Shown here piece by piece: positions 54,778-63,912 of a DNA stretch of 64,000 bases; position 1 is the stretch's first letter; the number at the start of each line of letters is the position of its first letter. The position numbers were made by a program, and so were the translations under genes. The notes beneath the pieces were generated by a model. That model was not told the DNA's origin and searched no databases. It saw only the letters and a program-made list of their open reading frames with translations. This DNA comes from Desulfobulbus propionicus (GTDB lineage: Bacteria; Desulfobacterota; Desulfobulbia; Desulfobulbales; Desulfobulbaceae). The stretch is from positions 81,271 through 145,270 of the forward strand of contig PDTD01000008.1 in assembly GCA_002748755.1 (NCBI GenBank). The letters are read 5' to 3'.

Positions 54778-55608
54778 ACAGCTAAAGCGGCACCCTGCTG
54801 CTGCAAAGAAAAAACGGTCCCCATAGTGATTATGCAGGTGAGAGGAACGGACCATTCCGGTGCAGTGGGCAGCACCGATACGCTGAATGTTAAAGCTGTC
54901 CAGAGCAGCCAAGGTCTGTTCAAACTGTTCTGCACCGGCAAACCCCAGGTGGGTCCCCCCAAAAACAGCATATATGGGGTCCCCAGGAAGATGATTCTGC
55001 ACATGGTTAAGGATGTTGATCAAACCGGCATGGGCACAGCCCAGTACAACCACAAGCCCTTTTTCTCCCCGGATGACCATGGACAGATCGTCACGCAGCT
55101 GGTCCTGTTCCAGGGAGCCATTTTCCAGGCGATGTTTCATATGCGGGTCTGGACCCTCAAAAGAGGTTTTCCCAGCCACTTCTCCGGTGAGATAAATGTT
55201 GTCAAAAATCTCCGTAAATTCTTGAACCGGCTGAAAACAGGCTCCCAGAGATTCCAGGTACTCACGACGATAGGGAATCCCTATTTCTCTGAGTTCCCCA
55301 TCCAGTTCCCAGTACCGGGTTATGAACATATCCGGATGTCCATAGACATCAATCCTGCCGGTCTGCTGCAGAACACTGGGAAGTCCTAAGGTATGATCGT
55401 AATGGCCGTGGGAGATAACAATGGCATCAAGGTGTTGTAAATCCTTCCCCAGAGTGCGGCTGTTAGGGATCAGCGCCATCCCCTGGCCGGTATCAAAAAG
55501 AATTCGTTTGTCCTCGGTTTCGATCAGGACTGCCCAGCCATGTTCTCCTATGAGTCCCATGGGGCCATCTACAGTATTTTCGCATAAAATAGTGTACTCC
55601 GTTTGCAT
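54775..55608 (-). CDS. MBL-fold metallohydrolase
   Basis: About 277 residues with the metal motif VISHGHYDHTLGLP, a leading GWAVLIETEDKRILFDTGQG, and later metal ligands in VVLGCAHAGLINIL and AAHCTGM. It resembles the group including archaeal RFAP-synthase-like 7,8-dihydropterin proteins; the substrate is unknown. The ATG at 55608 follows AAGGGGAG and is preferred to 55680. Its stop codon lies in the end of a MITE. Confidence 0.88.
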   Translation of the reverse strand: MQTEYTILCENTVDGPMGLIGEHGWAVLIETEDKRILFDTGQGMALIPNSRTLGKDLQHLDAIVISHGHYDHTLGLPSVLQQTGRIDVYGHPDMFITRYWELDGELREIGIPYRREYLESLGACFQPVQEFTEIFDNIYLTGEVAGKTSFEGPDPHMKHRLENGSLEQDQLRDDLSMVIRGEKGLVVVLGCAHAGLINILNHVQNHLPGDPIYAVFGGTHLGFAGAEQFEQTLAALDSFNIQRIGAAHCTGMVRSSHLHNHYGDRFFFAAAGCRFSC

Positions 55609-55672
55609 AGCATACTCCCCTTGCGCAGGGTCTGTCCCTGCCCTGTTCTTACATGTGTGCATCATGCACCAT

Positions 55673-56851
55673 TCATACAAACTCCGCCATGACCATATCA
55701 GCCAAGCGCATGCCCTGCCTACTCAACGCAAGACGCCCACCTTCCAGCCGCAGGAGCCCAAGCCCCTGCAGCCGGTGGATCACCGGCCCATAGTAGGTTA
55801 GCACATCCAGGCCGAACCGGTGCGAGAGGTCCCCAATATCGACCCCGGCAGTCATGCGCAGGCCGATCATAACAGTTTCCCGGAAATACGTCTCCCTGCC
55901 CAGCTGCTCCAGCTGCGGCCAGCCATCCACACCCCTGATCCTTTCCGCAAGGAATGTATCCAAATCAGGAAGCGTGGTCCATCTGCTGCCGTGATGGGAT
56001 GAGACCGCACTGGGCCCCAAACCGATATAGCTGCCGTTATGCCAGTAATTGAGATTATGACGGCACTCATATCCCGGCACCGCATAGTTGGATATTTCAT
56101 ACCGCTGCAACCCGTACGGTGCAAGGCTTGCGGGAATCTGTTCCATCATGGCCAGGATGGTCTCTTCATCAGGAAGCAGCACCTGGCCCCGGGCGACCAT
56201 ATCAGCCATGGGGGTTCCCTGTTCCACGGTCAGTTCATATAGGGAAAGGTGCTGCGGACCATACCACAATACCTGTTCCAGACTCTCTCGCCAAGGGGAG
56301 ACCTCCTGGCCGGGCAGCCCATACATCAAGTCCACGCTGAAATTGTTAAATCCAGCTTCCCGGGCATCACCCAAGGTCTGTCGGGCAGCAGCAGCGCTAT
56401 GGGTCCTGCCCAGAGCCCTCAGCTCTGCCGGATGCATGGACTGCACACCGATGGATAGCCGGTTAAAGCCACTGCCGCGCAACAGACAAAGTGTCTGCAG
56501 GTCAATGGTCGCGGGATTTACCTCTATGGAAACTTCAGGAGCGGAGGTATTGAATTGAAAAGAATCGCGTACCAACCCGAGCAACTCGCAGAGGGCTTCT
56601 CCTGGAAGCAGTGACGGGGTGCCCCCGCCAAAAAAGACAGAGGAAAACCTGAGATCCTTCCAAGGCTCAAGCCTGCTCAAACGGATAATCTGTTCCTTGA
56701 CAGCCCGTTGATACTTTTGCGTATCCCCTGCCCCGCAGGCACGGGAAAAAAAAGAGCAATAGAGACATTTCCGACTGCAGAAGGGAACGTGCAGATAGAT
56801 GCCTGGCCCGGTCGTATATCCCTTGGTTTTCATGGCCAGAAACCAGGCCAT
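55673..56851 (-). CDS. hemW: HemW-like radical SAM protein (coproporphyrinogen oxidase family)
   Basis: 392 residues with the radical SAM motif YLHVPFCSRKCLYCSF, the GGGTPSLL loop and SIGVQSMHPAELRALGR, then the C-terminal HemN-like domain. HemW proteins are thought to act as heme chaperones rather than coproporphyrinogen oxidases; the missing fourth cysteine (CxxxCxxC-S) fits HemW. The ATG overlaps the radC stop (TGATG), so translation is coupled. Confidence 0.9.
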   Translation of the reverse strand: MAWFLAMKTKGYTTGPGIYLHVPFCSRKCLYCSFFSRACGAGDTQKYQRAVKEQIIRLSRLEPWKDLRFSSVFFGGGTPSLLPGEALCELLGLVRDSFQFNTSAPEVSIEVNPATIDLQTLCLLRGSGFNRLSIGVQSMHPAELRALGRTHSAAAARQTLGDAREAGFNNFSVDLMYGLPGQEVSPWRESLEQVLWYGPQHLSLYELTVEQGTPMADMVARGQVLLPDEETILAMMEQIPASLAPYGLQRYEISNYAVPGYECRHNLNYWHNGSYIGLGPSAVSSHHGSRWTTLPDLDTFLAERIRGVDGWPQLEQLGRETYFRETVMIGLRMTAGVDIGDLSHRFGLDVLTYYGPVIHRLQGLGLLRLEGGRLALSRQGMRLADMVMAEFV

Positions 56852-57591
56852 CAGCCCATATGGGCCCGGACCATTTTGCTCTGTTCCTGGATGGAAGCCA
56901 TAAGGCCATGATCGGCAAAGCTGTAAACCTGCTCTCCTGCGCCGACAATGAGGTGATCAAGCAGGTTGATCTGCATGAAAGAACAGATCAGATAGAGGGA
57001 AAGGGTCAGTTGCTTATCCTGGAGCGAGGGCACAAGGGACCCTGAAGGGTGATTATGGGCTATGACCAAAGCACTGGCATTACATTCCAGGGCTTCCTTG
57101 ATCAATTCCCGAGGATATACGGTGTTGGCATTGATTGTGCCTTCGGCAACGACCTTAATGTCGATCACGGCGTGGGCGTTGTCAAGAAAAATAACCGTTA
57201 TGACCTCCCGGTCCAGTCCCCGCATGGAATGGATAAGATATTGAGCCACATCACGAGAAGAATGGAGGTACTTCTTCCCCTGAACCCGCTGGCGTAGGTA
57301 GCGCCTGGCTACGCCTTGAATAAAATGCAGGGCAAAAATATTCTTCGGACCGAGCCCTTTAATCTGGCCCAAGGCTCCGGACGGAGCATCCAGCACAGCA
57401 GGCAGAGAACCGAAGTGCCGCAGTGCCTCACGCGCGGGCTCTTTGCAGTCGCCCCGCGGTGTGCCGAAGGTCAGCAGCAGCTCAATGATTTCCGCATCAG
57501 AAAAGGCCTCTATGCCCTGGCCGAGAAATTTTTCCCGCAGCCGCTGCCTGTGCCCCTTCCCTTTGTCCTGCCATTGCCGTTTTTTCACCAT
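56851..57591 (-). CDS. radC: RadC family JAMM protein
   Basis: 246 residues: N-terminal helix-hairpin-helix region (QIKGLGPKNIFALHF) and a C-terminal JAB/MPN+ domain with VIAHNHPSGSLVPS and D, the zinc site. The DNA-repair role of RadC is disputed in the family. It is followed directly by hemW and lies 107 nt downstream of gatB. Confidence 0.93.
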   Translation of the reverse strand: MVKKRQWQDKGKGHRQRLREKFLGQGIEAFSDAEIIELLLTFGTPRGDCKEPAREALRHFGSLPAVLDAPSGALGQIKGLGPKNIFALHFIQGVARRYLRQRVQGKKYLHSSRDVAQYLIHSMRGLDREVITVIFLDNAHAVIDIKVVAEGTINANTVYPRELIKEALECNASALVIAHNHPSGSLVPSLQDKQLTLSLYLICSFMQINLLDHLIVGAGEQVYSFADHGLMASIQEQSKMVRAHMG

Positions 57592-57698
57592 ACTGAATCT
57601 GTAATGGACTATATCTGCAACCTGCTCATGTTCCCATTGTTTTCTTGTTAACCAGAGATACTGTTCTCCCTTCGAACGTACGCATAAAAAACAATGTC

Positions 57699-59126
57699 TC
57701 AGTCTTTTTTTAATTCCTGTTGAAAGAGTTTGTTGGCTATCTGCGGGTTTGCTTTTCCCCTGGTCTTCTGCATCAGCTGCCCCACAAAAAAACCTATCAC
57801 CTTGGTTTTCCCATCGCGAAACTGCTGGGCCTGGGCCTCATTCTCTGCAATAATACCCCGTACCATCTCAAGCAGCTCGTTCTCATCACTCATCTGAATA
57901 AGCCCCTGCTCCTGGACAATATCCTCAGGGTCAGCACCGCTCTCAAGCATTGCCGCAAAAACGGTTTTAGCTATTTTTCCTGAGATGGTGTTCTCCACTA
58001 TCATGATCATCAGGCGGGCCATTTGTCCCGGACTGACAGGACACGCTCTTATATTCTCCGGCCCATATTCCCGCAGCAGCTCCGTACCGATAAAGTTACT
58101 CAGTTTTTTAGCGTCACCGCATTCCTGCACCGCTGCCTCAAAAAAATCTGCCAGTTCACGAGTACTGGTCAGGATGCCGGCATCATAGTCCGACAATTGG
58201 TACTCCTGAATAAATCTATCGCGCCTTTTGTCCGGCAATTCGACCAGGTTTTGTTGGACCTGCTTTATCCAGTCCTCGCCAACAAACACGGGCACTAAGT
58301 CCGGGTCTGGAAAATAGCGGTAGTCATGAGCCTCCTCCTTTCCACGCATGGCTTCGGTTTTCCCCTTGTCAGGATTCCAGAGAAGAGTCTGCTGGATCAC
58401 TTCTCCGCCATCCAGCAGAATATCTCTTTGCCTGCGCACCTCATACTCCAGAGCGACTTGAACGTTTCTGAAAGAATTCATATTCTTCAGCTCAGTGCGG
58501 GTGCCATAGGCCTCCTGTCCCACCGGACGCAGTGAGATATTAGCATCGCATCGGAAACTGCCCTCCTGCATGTTGCCGTCACAAATATCCAGGTAACGTA
58601 CAATAGCATGGAGTTTTTTAAGATACGCTGCCGCCTCTTCCGGTGATCTGAGGTCCGGTTCGCTGACAATCTCAAGCAGTGGGGTCCCGGTTCGATTCAA
58701 GTCCACATAACTAAAAGGCTCACGTTCATCATGGACCAGCTTCCCGGCATCCTCTTCCATATGAATTCGGGTGATGCCAATGATCTTCCGGCCATTGTCC
58801 AGATCAATCTCCAAGGCACCGTGTTCGGCTATGGGCAGCTCAAATTGGGAGATCTGGTACCCCTTGGGCAAATCTGGATAGAAATAATTCTTACGGGCAA
58901 AAATATTTTCGTGATTAATGGTTGAACCCGTGGCCAGGGCAAGCTTGATGGCCGAGTCGACCACCTTTTTATTCAACACTGGGAGAGAACCAGGCATACC
59001 AAGACAGACTGGGCAGGTATGCGTGTTGGGTGGGGCGCCAAACGCAACAGAGCAGCCGCAAAAAATTTTACTGTTCGTCTTCATTTGGGCATGTACTTCC
59101 AGCCCGATCACTGTCTCGAATTCCAT
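57699..59126 (-). CDS. gatB: Aspartyl/glutamyl-tRNA amidotransferase subunit B
   Basis: The GatCAB subunit that binds misacylated tRNA and activates Glu/Asp for amidation to Gln-tRNA or Asn-t[48 protein letters not shown] and [13 protein letters not shown] are family hallmarks; the 475-residue length is normal. gatA and gatC are not adjacent. Confidence 0.97.
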   Translation of the reverse strand: MEFETVIGLEVHAQMKTNSKIFCGCSVAFGAPPNTHTCPVCLGMPGSLPVLNKKVVDSAIKLALATGSTINHENIFARKNYFYPDLPKGYQISQFELPIAEHGALEIDLDNGRKIIGITRIHMEEDAGKLVHDEREPFSYVDLNRTGTPLLEIVSEPDLRSPEEAAAYLKKLHAIVRYLDICDGNMQEGSFRCDANISLRPVGQEAYGTRTELKNMNSFRNVQVALEYEVRRQRDILLDGGEVIQQTLLWNPDKGKTEAMRGKEEAHDYRYFPDPDLVPVFVGEDWIKQVQQNLVELPDKRRDRFIQEYQLSDYDAGILTSTRELADFFEAAVQECGDAKKLSNFIGTELLREYGPENIRACPVSPGQMARLMIMIVENTISGKIAKTVFAAMLESGADPEDIVQEQGLIQMSDENELLEMVRGIIAENEAQAQQFRDGKTKVIGFFVGQLMQKTRGKANPQIANKLFQQELKKD

Positions 59127-59150
59127 AAAAAATTGCCTTAATATACAAAA

Positions 59151-59696
59151 TTACTGTTGCAAGGCTCCCTCGGAGACCCATTGACGTATTCGAATCAATT
59201 CGTCATCCCATGCACTGGAGGAACGAAGAGTGATGAACATGCGAAAAAGTTCGTTCACAAGATAAATGAGTTCCTCAAAAAGAGCAATACGCTCTAAAAC
59301 CTGCCCTTCCACCCCGTCAGTACTCCTGCCCTCTCTCTCTCTCCCAGCGGTCTTAGGCAAGCGAACATTGCGAAACTCAAGGACTCCTGCGGTCAAGGTC
59401 ACCCCATATTCATTATCACCTCTGGCAATCCGCACTCTGGCCTGGTCGGGTTTTTTCGCCAGCAACAGACCGGCACGAGCCTCTCTGAGCTGTGTCTGCA
59501 GGCCCCGGCAAATAACTTTTTCCGAGGTATCGCCCTCACCATATTCCAACAGCATATGTTTTTCAAAAACCACCAGGATATCACCGTCATTGGGCAGCTC
59601 AACCGTACCACCACGCTCTTCGGACTTATACCAAAGCCAGGCAAGGAACTCCTGGCCCAAAAATCGTTTTTCCTGAATAAGGTCTACAAGATCCAT
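59151..59696 (-). CDS. Protein resembling the C-terminal half of RdgC
   Basis: About 181 residues starting IQEKRFLGQEFLAWLWYKSE, with ELPNDGDILVVFEKHMLLEYG, then LEFRNVRLPK and an arginine-rich end WDDELIRIRQW. This is the layout of the distal half of RdgC-type proteins in related bacteria, by my reading. The N-terminal half appears to be a separate gene at 62238-62843. RdgC binds DNA and limits RecA. Assignment of this half is less secure than of the other. Confidence 0.55.
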   Translation of the reverse strand: MDLVDLIQEKRFLGQEFLAWLWYKSEERGGTVELPNDGDILVVFEKHMLLEYGEGDTSEKVICRGLQTQLREARAGLLLAKKPDQARVRIARGDNEYGVTLTAGVLEFRNVRLPKTAGREREGRSTDGVEGQVLERIALFEELIYLVNELFRMFITLRSSSAWDDELIRIRQWVSEGALQQ

Positions 59697-59708
59697 ATAA
59701 AACACCAA

Positions 59709-60438
59709 GACAGCTTAAGCTATGATTAAAAACATCTTTTGTTGAGTATGTGCCTGTATTGAGGGCCTGTAGACAACCTGCTCAGTTTCAGATATCAGCT
59801 TCATGCAAAAGACACGACGCACGGGCTTTCCTCCCCTCGTTACGCATGTTTTTTTCTATAACGGCTTAGAGGTTATCCTGATTTGGGCAAACGCGCTTGG
59901 CAGGGGCCCAGCTTCTATGCAGCCAATCGTGCTCATCCACAGAAGAATATCCTGAAACCAGAGAGCTGCAAAGAAAAGAAACCGTGGCCTGTTCCGGTTT
60001 TTGTCCCACCTGGGAGCGGTCAGGGCACAAGCCACAATCCTAGCCTGGATTTTTCATGAACATTGTGTCTCATTTAAAAAAGACAAAACAGATGTATACG
60101 ATGTCCGTAAGCAGGCTCAAATTTCGACAAAATGTTCATGAAAAATCCAGGCTAGGAGGAATCAGGCCCAACCTGAAAACCAGGTGGAGACAAGATGTCT
60201 CTGCCTGGCTTCTATTTCCTGGGCCTGTATATACCTGGATCATAGCGGCTACGCCGCTGTGCATCGCTCTGCTGACTTTGAGCAGCACCTTGTCCCGGCC
60301 CTCCTCTCCTAAGCAAGGTACTTAACCGGACACCGCACACCGATCAGCACCACGATTTCCTGGAAGACCTCATGGTTTTTTAACGATCTCCATTGGACGG
60401 CAGTCGCAAACGACAATGATCACATATTCACAGGATTC
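59709..60438. other. Intergenic stretch with the complete MITE
   Basis: The only structure recognised is the 120-bp MITE at 60038-60157. Flanks on either side lack supported genes. Confidence 0.5.
60038..60157. mobile_element. Complete MITE with 32-bp terminal inverted repeats
   Basis: Left arm 60038-60069 and right arm 60126-60157 are inverted copies with one mismatch in 32 positions (TCCTAGCCTGGATTTTTCAT, then GAACATTgTGTC). CTAG stands at both ends, where IS630/Tc1-mariner type elements insert and duplicate TA. The 56-bp core cannot encode a protein. At least six degraded relatives occur in this window. Confidence 0.9.
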
Positions 60439-62202
60439 TTATAAATCTAACGAGAGTAATTCGTCCGTAGAGTGTTTTTCCTGCTCTTCAACAGCCTTGG
60501 CAAATATTGCGTTTGCCCTCTTCTGGTAGGCGTCTGCTTCTTCCGATTTACGTTGAGCCATGCAGGTCTTGGCCAATTCCTGGAGAACGGCACCAACACG
60601 CGGATGATCAGGTCCCTGTGTTTTCTCTGCAAGGGTGAGGCACTTTTGGTAGCAGGCTTCAGCCTTGTCATGCATTCCCTGCAGCCGATACGACTCAGCA
60701 AGGCTGTTCAGACTCATGGCAAGCATAGGGTGGGTTGGGCGCAGCGTTTTTTCACGAATAGCCACCAAACGTTCATACAGAGGAACGCACTCTTTTGTTA
60801 ACTCCAGTTCCATGCACAAGGCCGCCAGCCTCGACAGGACATTGGTCAACGCAGGATGCTCCGTATCATAATACTTTTCAAGTATGGAGAGTGCTTTGCG
60901 GTACAGCGATAGCGCTTTATCATATTTGCCTACTGTTTCCTGGAGTTCACCAATCTGATACCAACTCATCGCCATCTCGGGATGCTCCTGCCCCAAGTGC
61001 TGGGTAAAGGTAATCATAGCCGCTTTGTACAACGGCCCAGCCATCTGTGAACGACCGCTAAGCACATAGGTATAGGCGAGATCACGTTTTCCGATGGCTA
61101 TATCGACAGGGCTGATTGCGGGGTTTTTCTGTTGCCGCTCAACAGAACTCTCCATCCAGGCCATGGCCTTGCCATATTGATAGAGTTGTCTAGCCACAAC
61201 AGCAGCGGTGGCATAATACTCAGCATTATCCACCTCAATGGCTATGGCATGCTCGTACCGTTCCAGTGCCAAAGGTAAATCAATCCGGCACTCAGCGAGC
61301 TTACCACTGTAATAGGCACAGATCCCCTTAAACCTGTCCGTTGAATGGGTAGCCACTTTTACAAGCAGCGCTTCGGCTGCATCCGGATTCCCCTGCTTCA
61401 ACTCCTGACAGGCATTCTGGATCTCAGACGCTTCTGCCTCTGAACCCATTTCCTGAAGTACCGTCAGTACGTTCTGATATATTTCTTCCTCTTTGGCATG
61501 GCTCTCCGCAAGGAGAGCAAGTTTTTCATTCACGACAACCAGCTCATGTTGCAGGTGTCTAGTTACGGTACCGTCGTCCTTCTGAGTTGCCTCTTCCAGT
61601 TCTCCACGCAAGCGCTCTTCATAGATATTGAGCCGCTTGCCATATTCCTGCAAAGAAATACAAGACTTACCAACTGGCTCCTCTATAATGAGCTTACCCT
61701 CGCCATCTGCTGCAGCCTCGGCAACTACTAAAATGGTCTCATCTTCTTCATTGTCCTCCCCATCCTGAAGACCATCTACAGACTGTCCGTCAAGGATTTG
61801 CTCTGCTGGGGATTCGACCACATCTTCTTTCCTTCGTCCGCTCTCGAACGCGTCAGATTCAACCTCACGCTGTTCAAAATCCCTGACAAGCTCATCCAGA
61901 AGGGTATCTTCAAGCAGGAACTCCTCCACCGGCTCTTCCATTACGACCGGCTCAGATGTCTCTTCAAATGCGTCCGCCTGCTCCTCTTCCGTCTCTGCTT
62001 CCGTTTCCTTCCCTACCTGTTTTTCAGTCTCCTCTGGGAATACATCAGGGGACGTTTTTCTTTGCCTGTCGGCCACCTCCTGCTCTACCGGTTTTTGCTT
62101 TTTCCCGGTCAGCTTTTTCAGAACCAGAAGCAGGATTAGGACTCCCACTACTCCCAGAGCAATAAGTATGCTATCATTCATACTCAGTATGGTATTGTTC
62201 AT
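60439..62202 (-). CDS. Membrane-anchored TPR protein
   Basis: 587 residues: one N-terminal membrane helix (ILIALGVVGVLILLLVLKKL), a long acidic low-complexity linker (about 40-165, Glu-rich), a coiled segment and at least six tetratricopeptide repeats in the C-terminal half (e.g. YDKALSLYRKALSILEKYYD, RLVAIREKTLRPTHPMLAMS), the kinesin-light-chain-like subtype. It should be a scaffold for protein assembly facing the cytoplasm; no partner can be named. It separates the two RdgC-like halves. Confidence 0.85.
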   Translation of the reverse strand: MNNTILSMNDSILIALGVVGVLILLLVLKKLTGKKQKPVEQEVADRQRKTSPDVFPEETEKQVGKETEAETEEEQADAFEETSEPVVMEEPVEEFLLEDTLLDELVRDFEQREVESDAFESGRRKEDVVESPAEQILDGQSVDGLQDGEDNEEDETILVVAEAAADGEGKLIIEEPVGKSCISLQEYGKRLNIYEERLRGELEEATQKDDGTVTRHLQHELVVVNEKLALLAESHAKEEEIYQNVLTVLQEMGSEAEASEIQNACQELKQGNPDAAEALLVKVATHSTDRFKGICAYYSGKLAECRIDLPLALERYEHAIAIEVDNAEYYATAAVVARQLYQYGKAMAWMESSVERQQKNPAISPVDIAIGKRDLAYTYVLSGRSQMAGPLYKAAMITFTQHLGQEHPEMAMSWYQIGELQETVGKYDKALSLYRKALSILEKYYDTEHPALTNVLSRLAALCMELELTKECVPLYERLVAIREKTLRPTHPMLAMSLNSLAESYRLQGMHDKAEACYQKCLTLAEKTQGPDHPRVGAVLQELAKTCMAQRKSEEADAYQKRANAIFAKAVEEQEKHSTDELLSLDL

Positions 62203-62237
62203 ACCTCCTCCACCAACCTCTCTATAGATATGGAAAC

Positions 62238-62843
62238 CTACAAAAGAATCGCCGGCCGCAAAGCATCATACTGATTGGACTGACTATCACCTACCATTTG
62301 CTGCCCAATTCGCCAGGGAATCTGCAGCACCAATGTTAACCCAAATGTTTCCTTAAATAAATCTTCCAATATGGCAATAGCTTTCTGGCTTGTCGAAAAA
62401 AAGAGCAGGCTATTCTCCACAAGATTCCAGCAGAGATCGTACGTAACAGGCACAGGTGGCGATCGACGAACGAGTTCCACCCGAATACGCTCCTTTATCG
62501 TTAGCTTAGCAGCCCGACTCAATCTGGGAAGTTCCTTCTCCCGCTTAATACGTTCCTCTTCTTTCAAAGCGAACTTGTTAAGGACAGCCGGAGAAATTTT
62601 ACGTTCATCAGATCGCATTGTCAGCACAACATAATCAGCCGCCGCGTATGAACCATAAGCAAATTCGCTGTCAAACATGTTCGCCACGGAAACCCAACCA
62701 ATGGAATATTCATCCATGGTGTCATCAATATCTTTAAAGCTGTTTGCGGCCACACGCTCCGCCACAAAATCCCAGAATTTTTCAGGGAGTTCCCCTTGAA
62801 CAGAAAAACGTGTAAACGATGCGCTTCCGGTCAATAAACCCAT
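62238..62843 (-). CDS. RdgC N-terminal domain homologue
   Basis: 201 residues starting MGLLTGSASFTRF. It follows E. coli RdgC over its first ~170 residues as I recall it: a GW(V) segment (YSIGWVSVANM), KISPAVLNKFALKEEE, KELPRLSRAAKLTIKERIR then LLFFSTSQKAIAILEDLFK. The larger frame reaching 63140 adds ~99 residues with no family match. RdgC binds double-stranded DNA ends and restrains RecA. Here the chain stops at about 200 residues. Confidence 0.75.
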   Translation of the reverse strand: MGLLTGSASFTRFSVQGELPEKFWDFVAERVAANSFKDIDDTMDEYSIGWVSVANMFDSEFAYGSYAAADYVVLTMRSDERKISPAVLNKFALKEEERIKREKELPRLSRAAKLTIKERIRVELVRRSPPVPVTYDLCWNLVENSLLFFSTSQKAIAILEDLFKETFGLTLVLQIPWRIGQQMVGDSQSNQYDALRPAILL

Positions 62844-63257
62844 AATATACAAAATATCCTTTCTCTTTTTCTTTCCCTTTCGGGTACCTACTTGCTGGGT
62901 ATGGACCACCCTGATTTGACGCGCGGTACGTCTCTTCGAACTTGTGTCCTGCTCGGATTTGAAAAGCGTGCCTGGCAGCAGGTTCGCGAAGGCTCGGGTA
63001 GTCCCTCTATGCGGCTCATGGTAAGTCCCCAAAGGGGGGGGTGACCTGCAGCCCACCACCTGCGGTATCATACTTTTTTGAGAGTACGTTGAAATCGAGA
63101 AAAAATACACCTCCCGCAGCAGAACGGTGAATAAAAACAAGGCGCGGCCCCTGAAACAACACGGGTACGGTCAGACACTATGTTATGTATATCAAACCTA
63201 TCCCCAACCAACAAGGGAATTAACTGGAATAACCTTTCACGGTACTTCCAAGGTAAT
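62844..63257. other. Gene-free stretch before the tRNA-Lys/Glu pair
   Basis: About 400 nt without a supported gene. The upstream extension of the RdgC frame (62844-63140) is not conserved in appearance and is treated as non-coding. Confidence 0.45.
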
Positions 63258-63292
63258 ACATAAAAAAACAGAGAATACCTGTTTTTTTATGT
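63258..63292. terminator. Perfect 14-bp A/T-rich hairpin
   Basis: ACATAAAAAAACAG (63258-63271) and CTGTTTTTTTATGT (63279-63292) form a bidirectional terminator-like stem right before the tRNA promoter, isolating it from upstream transcription. Confidence 0.6.
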
Positions 63293-63321
63293 TGACACCA
63301 CGCCTAACATTTGTGTATAAA
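63292..63321 (+). promoter_or_regulatory. Sigma-70 type promoter for tRNA-Lys/tRNA-Glu
   Basis: Consensus TTGACA (63292-63297), an 18-nt spacer and TATAAA (63316-63321). The tRNA-Lys gene starts 21 nt after it. Confidence 0.8.
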
Positions 63322-63341
63322 CGGGCCTCCAACAATTGGTT

Positions 63342-63417
63342 GGGTCGTTAACTCAGCCGGTAGAGTATCTGCCTTTTAAGCAGAGAGTCGCGCGTTCGAG
63401 CCGCGCACGACCCACCA
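63342..63417 (+). tRNA. tRNA-Lys (UUU)
   Basis: 76-nt cloverleaf with encoded CCA: acceptor GGGTCGT/ACGACCC, anticodon loop CTTTTAA with anticodon TTT, T-arm GCGCG-TTCGAGC-CGCGC. Confidence 0.97.
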
Positions 63418-63432
63418 GAAAAAAAAAATCCT

Positions 63433-63510
63433 GTCCCCATCGTCTAGTCAGGTCCAGGACACCGGCCTTTCACGCCGGCAACAGGGGTTCGAATCCCCTT
63501 GGGGACGCCA
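63433..63510 (+). tRNA. tRNA-Glu (UUC)
   Basis: 78-nt cloverleaf: acceptor GTCCCCA/TGGGGAC, anticodon loop CTTTCAC with anticodon TTC, T-arm AGGGG-TTCGAAT-CCCCT, discriminator G and CCA. It lies 15 nt after tRNA-Lys in one transcript and is a likely phage attachment site given the debris beside it. Confidence 0.97.
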
Positions 63511-63517
63511 AATAAAA

Positions 63518-63912
63518 TCAAGCACTTAGCACTTTTGTTGAGTGCTTGTTTTCGTTTGGTGAGCCCACCAGTTTCAACTTCTTCTCAAACACATCCAGAA
63601 TACCTGCCTCCACCGCATTATCAGCAAAAGTTAAATCCAACCCAGCTGCTACGTACTTGTTAAAGATCTTCTCTCCGTCATCCTGAGCCCTGCCTCTGGA
63701 GGCTGGATCCACAACCACTGGAATCCACGAACCACGAGCCTTAATAGCCTCGGCATGAACCGCCGGTACGTCTCCCCTTTGTAGTACTCGCCGTACAAGT
63801 AAACCGTCTCTGTCTCCCGATCATGAGCGCCCCACAACGCGGCTGTCCGCTTCCAGCCAACATCCAAGGCATAGGCCCGCGGCCACCAATCGGGGATCAG
63901 ATATACCGGCAT
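63518..63912 (-). pseudogene. Phage terminase large subunit, C-terminal fragment, frameshifted
   Basis: On the minus strand one frame reads WWPRAYALDVGWKRTAALWG, ETVYLYGEYYKGE. The homology then shifts frame near 63770 and continues VPAVHAEAIKARGSWIPVVV, DPASRGRAQDDGEKIFNKYV. This is the nuclease-domain part of terminase large subunits, where DVG and DPA segments hold active-site acids. The last residues run through the tRNA terminator and are probably not terminase. A dead prophage relic. Confidence 0.75.
63519..63552 (+). terminator. Terminator of the tRNA-Lys/Glu transcript
   Basis: CAAGCACT (63519-63526) pairs with AGTGCTTG (63541-63548) followed by TTTT; begins 9 nt after the tRNA-Glu CCA. 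Confidence 0.8.

Noticed and set aside
62844-63140. N-terminal extension of the RdgC-like protein up to 63140
   Set aside because: Low-quality composition and no family match; the RdgC-like sequence begins at the ATG at 62843.
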